Source: Larkinella humicola
GTDB taxonomy: Bacteria > Bacteroidota > Bacteroidia > Cytophagales > Spirosomataceae
DNA: 64,000 nt
Reading direction: 5' to 3'
Assembly: GCF_008727875.1 (NCBI RefSeq)
Contig: NZ_VTWS01000010.1
Coordinates: 156,877-220,876, forward strand
Each line of letters starts with the position of its first letter. Within the stretch, counting starts at the first letter, position 1. Below, one piece after another: positions 60,662 to 64,000 of the stretch. The position numbers were made by a program, and so were the translations under genes. The notes under the pieces are model-generated. The model saw only the letters and a program-made list of their open reading frames with translations, was not told the origin of the DNA and ran no database searches.

Positions 60662-63600
60662 ATGGTAAAACTCTTACTACCGCAAGCCCGGCTTGTCAGG
60701 ATGATGAGATTATCCATTCCTCAACTCCTGCTGGCTTTTGTCTGCACGAATGTCGCTCTCGCAGCGAAAGACCCCAACGCGGGCGCTTCATCTAAAAACG
60801 CTTTGGCAGCCAGTACGGTTGACAGAACCCTCTCCGGCAAAGTAACCGATGAGACGAGTTCTCCCTTACCGGGTGTCAGTATTGTTCTGAAAGGAACCCA
60901 ACGGGGTACGGTGACTGACGCTAATGGTCAGTACAAAATCGAAGTTCCCGAGCGGGGCGCAACGCTGGTTTTCTCTTTCGTTGGGTATCTGTCTCAGGAA
61001 GTGAGTGTTGGCGCTCAGAGTTCGGTTGATGTCAGCCTGAAAGCCGACAACAAAGTGCTGGAAGAAATCGTCGTCATCGGGTACGGTACGGCGAAGAAAA
61101 GCGACTTGACGGGGGCCGTCGGTTCCGTGAAAGAAGCCGAACTGAAGGAACGCCCGGCGGCTTCGCTAACGCAGGCGTTGTCGGGCCGGATGCCGGGTGT
61201 GCAGGTTAACACCAACTCGGGTCGTCCCGGCGGTCGGACCACCATTCGCGTTCGCGGGTTTAGCTCCATCAACTCCTCGAACAACCCACTGTATGTGGTC
61301 GACGGCGTGATGCTGCCGCAGGGGAACCAGAACCAGTTTAGCTCGGCCATCGACTACATCAACCCGAACGACATCGTTTCGGTGGAAGTGTTGAAAGATG
61401 CCTCCTCGACCGCCATTTACGGAGCGCGGGGTGCCAACGGGGTTATTCTGGTAACAACGAAAAAAGGGAAATCCGGTGAAGGTCAGGTGACTTACAACGT
61501 CGATTTCAGCGTAAACACGATCGGACCCAACCGGCCGGAAGTATTGAACACTGCCCAATATATGGCGGTAGAAGATCTGGCCTGGGCCAACATGGCGAAA
61601 TACGATCCCGTTGGCTGGGCAGCCGGTAAATGGGCGTATCTGAACCCCAAACTGCGCCGGATCGACCCCCGGGTCTGGAATTCCGACGGAAGCCCCAAGT
61701 TCGATACGAACTGGCTGGAAGAATCGACTCAAAACAAATTGTCGCAAAACCACCAGTTGGGTTTCAGCGGGGGTAACGACCGCACGCAATACTCGGTTTC
61801 ACTGGGTTACCGCGATGATCAGGGGTTGATTAAAACCTCGTACATGAAACGGTATTCGGGCCGGTTTACGATCGACGATCAAGTGAAATCGTGGTTGAAA
61901 GTGGGTGGTACGCTGAGCTACAACAACCAGTCGGAAAACATTGTGGATCAGGGCGATGCCGTTGCCCGCCAGATTGTGGAAGATTTTCCGTTCCTGCCGG
62001 TTAAATACGAAGACGGAACCTACGCCAACAACCGGGATTTCCCGTTTGCAGAAGGAACCATGAGCTCGGTTCACCGCCTGATGGGTCGGAAATACATTCT
62101 GAACACCCAAACGACGATCGGTAGCCTGTACTCCAACATTACGCTGGCGAAAGGACTGGAAATGCGGACGATTTTGGGTGCTAACGTACAAACCCAGGAA
62201 AACAACCAGTCCCAAACCCGGACGCTGAACATCGGCGGAAACGGGAACGCATCGGCTAGTAACCGGAAAGAAACGTTCTGGTCACTGGAAAACTACCTGA
62301 CCTACAACAAGCAGATCAACGAGAAAAACGCCATCAACGCCCTGTTGGGTATTTCTTGGCAGGAAACGGATGTGTTCAGCATCAGTGCGGCAGTCAACAA
62401 CTTTGCCACCGATTATTTTACATTCAACAACCTCGGTGCAGGGGCTACCAACCCGGGTGTTGGATCAGGTGCTTCCCGTTCGGCGTTTAACTCCTACTTC
62501 GGTCGGATCAACTACAGCCTGATGGATAAGTATCTGTTCACCGTTACCGGTCGGGCCGATGGGTCTTCGAAATTTGGTGAAAACCACAAATTTGCATTCT
62601 TCCCCTCGGCAGCTCTGGCGTGGCGGGCATCGGAAGAAGAGTTTCTGAAAGGCAATTCCATCATCTCGAACCTGAAAGTACGGACCAGCTTCGGTTTGAC
62701 GGGGAACTCCGAAATACCGCCTTACTCGTCGTTGTCGCTGCTCAGCTCGAACTACGCAACCATTTATGGCGATGCGCGGGTGTCGGGTACGGGGATCAGC
62801 CGTCTGGCGAACCCGGATCTGCGTTGGGAAAAAACCGCTCAGACCGACTTTGGTGTGGAACTGGGCTTGCTGAAAGGACGGATTTCCTTGGAAGCGGATT
62901 ACTACTATCGCAAGACGACCGACATGCTGTTGGATGCGCCGGTTCCGCGCACAAGTGGATATGCCACGATTCGCCGGAACGTGGGTTCAATGCAGAACAA
63001 AGGCTTTGAATTCGGTCTGAACACGGTCAACATCGATGCCGGTGGTTTCCAGTGGAACACGACCTTCAATATCTCGTTCAACCGCAACAAAGTATTGGCT
63101 CTGGCGACGCCGTCGGACATCTTCAATGTGGGTGGGCCGAACTTTACGAATCCAACGAACGTAATCCGCATCGGCGAGCCGGTTGGCGCATTCTGGGGTC
63201 TGACCCGGGTGGGTGTCTGGAGCGAAGCCGAACGCGAAGAAGCCGCCCGTTTCACCAGCTACCGGAACGGTTTGACGATGCTGCCGGGTGACATCAAATA
63301 CCTGGATGTGAACGGCGACCGCGCCATCACGGATGCCGACCGGAGTATCATTGGGAACGGTAGCCCGAAATCATGGGGTGCTATGACCAACAACTTCCGT
63401 TACAAAAACTTCGACCTGACGCTGGAATTGCAGTTCTCGTATGGCAATGACGTCATGTTGATGAACCTGCACCCAAGCGAAGACCGTCAGGCGCTGGCCA
63501 ACAGCTACACTTCGGTATTGAACGCCTGGACCCCGACCAACCAGAATACGATGATTGCTGAAATCCGGGATACCCGCGCTGGTTATGTCACCAACGTAGA

Positions 63601-63880
63601 CAGCCACTGGATCAAGGATGGTTCATTCCTGCGGGGCCGCAACCTGTTGTTCGGCTACACCTTCCCGAGCAACGTAACCAACAAACTCAAACTGAACCGC
63701 CTGCGGGCTTACGCAACCGTGCAGAACTTCTTCCTGCTCGTTGACGACAAGATCGTAGGTGATCCGGAAGTGACGCCGACCAACCAGGGTGATGGCAACA
63801 GTGCCTTCTCACAAGGCATGATCTGGCACAACTATCCGAAACCGACCACGTACATGTTCGGTCTGCAGATTGGGTTTTAA
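60662..63880 (+). CDS. SusC/RagA TonB-dependent outer-membrane receptor
   Basis: A 1072-residue SusC-type receptor. A signal peptide (about 15-35) is followed by a carboxypeptidase-D-like domain ('LSGKVTDETSSPLPGVSIVLKG'), the plug ('EEIVVIGYGTAKKSDLTGAVGSV', 'VRGFSSINSSNNPLYVVDGVM') and a 22-strand-type barrel to the end. No STN domain is present, so unlike the receptor at 22206 it is not expected to signal to a FecR. A SusD gene starts 32 bases downstream. Substrate unknown. It shares only family-level similarity with the first SusC. Confidence 0.96.
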   Translation: MVKLLLPQARLVRMMRLSIPQLLLAFVCTNVALAAKDPNAGASSKNALAASTVDRTLSGKVTDETSSPLPGVSIVLKGTQRGTVTDANGQYKIEVPERGATLVFSFVGYLSQEVSVGAQSSVDVSLKADNKVLEEIVVIGYGTAKKSDLTGAVGSVKEAELKERPAASLTQALSGRMPGVQVNTNSGRPGGRTTIRVRGFSSINSSNNPLYVVDGVMLPQGNQNQFSSAIDYINPNDIVSVEVLKDASSTAIYGARGANGVILVTTKKGKSGEGQVTYNVDFSVNTIGPNRPEVLNTAQYMAVEDLAWANMAKYDPVGWAAGKWAYLNPKLRRIDPRVWNSDGSPKFDTNWLEESTQNKLSQNHQLGFSGGNDRTQYSVSLGYRDDQGLIKTSYMKRYSGRFTIDDQVKSWLKVGGTLSYNNQSENIVDQGDAVARQIVEDFPFLPVKYEDGTYANNRDFPFAEGTMSSVHRLMGRKYILNTQTTIGSLYSNITLAKGLEMRTILGANVQTQENNQSQTRTLNIGGNGNASASNRKETFWSLENYLTYNKQINEKNAINALLGISWQETDVFSISAAVNNFATDYFTFNNLGAGATNPGVGSGASRSAFNSYFGRINYSLMDKYLFTVTGRADGSSKFGENHKFAFFPSAALAWRASEEEFLKGNSIISNLKVRTSFGLTGNSEIPPYSSLSLLSSNYATIYGDARVSGTGISRLANPDLRWEKTAQTDFGVELGLLKGRISLEADYYYRKTTDMLLDAPVPRTSGYATIRRNVGSMQNKGFEFGLNTVNIDAGGFQWNTTFNISFNRNKVLALATPSDIFNVGGPNFTNPTNVIRIGEPVGAFWGLTRVGVWSEAEREEAARFTSYRNGLTMLPGDIKYLDVNGDRAITDADRSIIGNGSPKSWGAMTNNFRYKNFDLTLELQFSYGNDVMLMNLHPSEDRQALANSYTSVLNAWTPTNQNTMIAEIRDTRAGYVTNVDSHWIKDGSFLRGRNLLFGYTFPSNVTNKLKLNRLRAYATVQNFFLLVDDKIVGDPEVTPTNQGDGNSAFSQGMIWHNYPKPTTYMFGLQIGF

Positions 63881-63912
63881 TTGATTAAAAGGTATTCAAA
63901 AGACAGTTGACG

Positions 63913-64000
63913 ATGAAACATATAGTTAGTAAAGTGAGCAAAATCGCCCTGCTGGGGGCGGTGCTGCTGGGTCCGGTGGGTTGTTCCGATTTCCTCGACG
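63913..64000 (+). CDS. SusD/RagB family lipoprotein (5' part only)
   Basis: The reading frame from ATG 63913 starts a lipoprotein signal ending 'LLGPVGCSDFLD' with the lipidated Cys at about residue 24, and runs off the window. 'CSDFLD' is a standard SusD N-terminus and the SusC partner lies directly upstream. Confidence 0.88.
   Translation, partial: MKHIVSKVSKIALLGAVLLGPVGCSDFLD

Noticed and set aside
1..64000. tRNA, rRNA, riboswitch or integrated element
   Set aside because: I saw no cloverleaf with a CCA end, no rRNA signature and no integrase, transposase or phage gene; a covariance-model search would be needed to exclude small RNAs.

Overview
The window is a chromosomal stretch of a Bacteroidota bacterium, most likely order Cytophagales, family Spirosomataceae (Spirosoma/Larkinella-like). 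The evidence is two SusC/SusD-type nutrient uptake pairs, one with a FecI/FecR regulatory pair; a T9SS C-terminal sorting domain and SprB-like repeats on a secreted glycoside hydrolase; LytS/LytTR signalling; a few promoter candidates matching the Bacteroidota TAnnTTTG element; and start codons that mostly lack a Shine-Dalgarno sequence. The genus is inferred, not proven. I see no rRNA, tRNA, CRISPR array, transposase, integrase or phage gene.

Layout. 1-180: broken 5' part of a DUF3500 gene. 471-5390: giant secreted GH44 glucanase. 5532-7473: LytS/LytTR two-component pair. 7565-14778: periplasmic sugar-oxidation block with two Tat-exported Gfo/Idh/MocA oxidoreductases, a DUF1080 protein and a HEAT-repeat protein carrying two DUF1080 domains. 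14891-17585: a disordered acidic protein, two stand-alone receivers and an unknown protein. 17897-27742: a FecI/FecR-controlled SusC/SusD locus with an unknown 828-residue exported protein. 27911-34159: a ChaN-like protein, two more DUF1080 proteins and a sugar-dehydrogenase-like cytochrome c protein. 34321-36096: a DUF2911 protein and a YheT-type hydrolase. 36266-39703: serine biosynthesis, with phosphoserine phosphatase and phosphoglycerate dehydrogenase fused in one protein, followed by an aminotransferase. 39849-49962: mixed housekeeping and membrane genes (M13 peptidase, GNAT, DoxX-like, SDR, glutathionylspermidine-synthase-like, DUF4286, MMPL transporter). 50224-54160: a cytoplasmic GT4 fusion protein and a GH130 enzyme. 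54461-60179: a tight five-gene operon of exported proteins centred on two caspase-like proteases and a DUF4384 protein. 60662-64000: a second SusC and the start of its SusD.

How the genes work together. The main theme is capture and oxidative breakdown of glycans: SusCD import, GH44 depolymerisation, and a spread-out set of DUF1080 (3-keto-glycoside hydrolase family) and Gfo/Idh/MocA proteins that fits an oxidise-then-cleave route in the periplasm. The most novel-looking unit is the exported caspase operon.

A second layer is structural. Long near-perfect inverted repeats, each written in its own repetitive vocabulary, sit within a few bases of stop codons, in two divergent promoter regions, and in one case inside a reading frame where they add about 17 residues to a hydrolase. 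They belong to several sequence families, at least three of which recur within the window.
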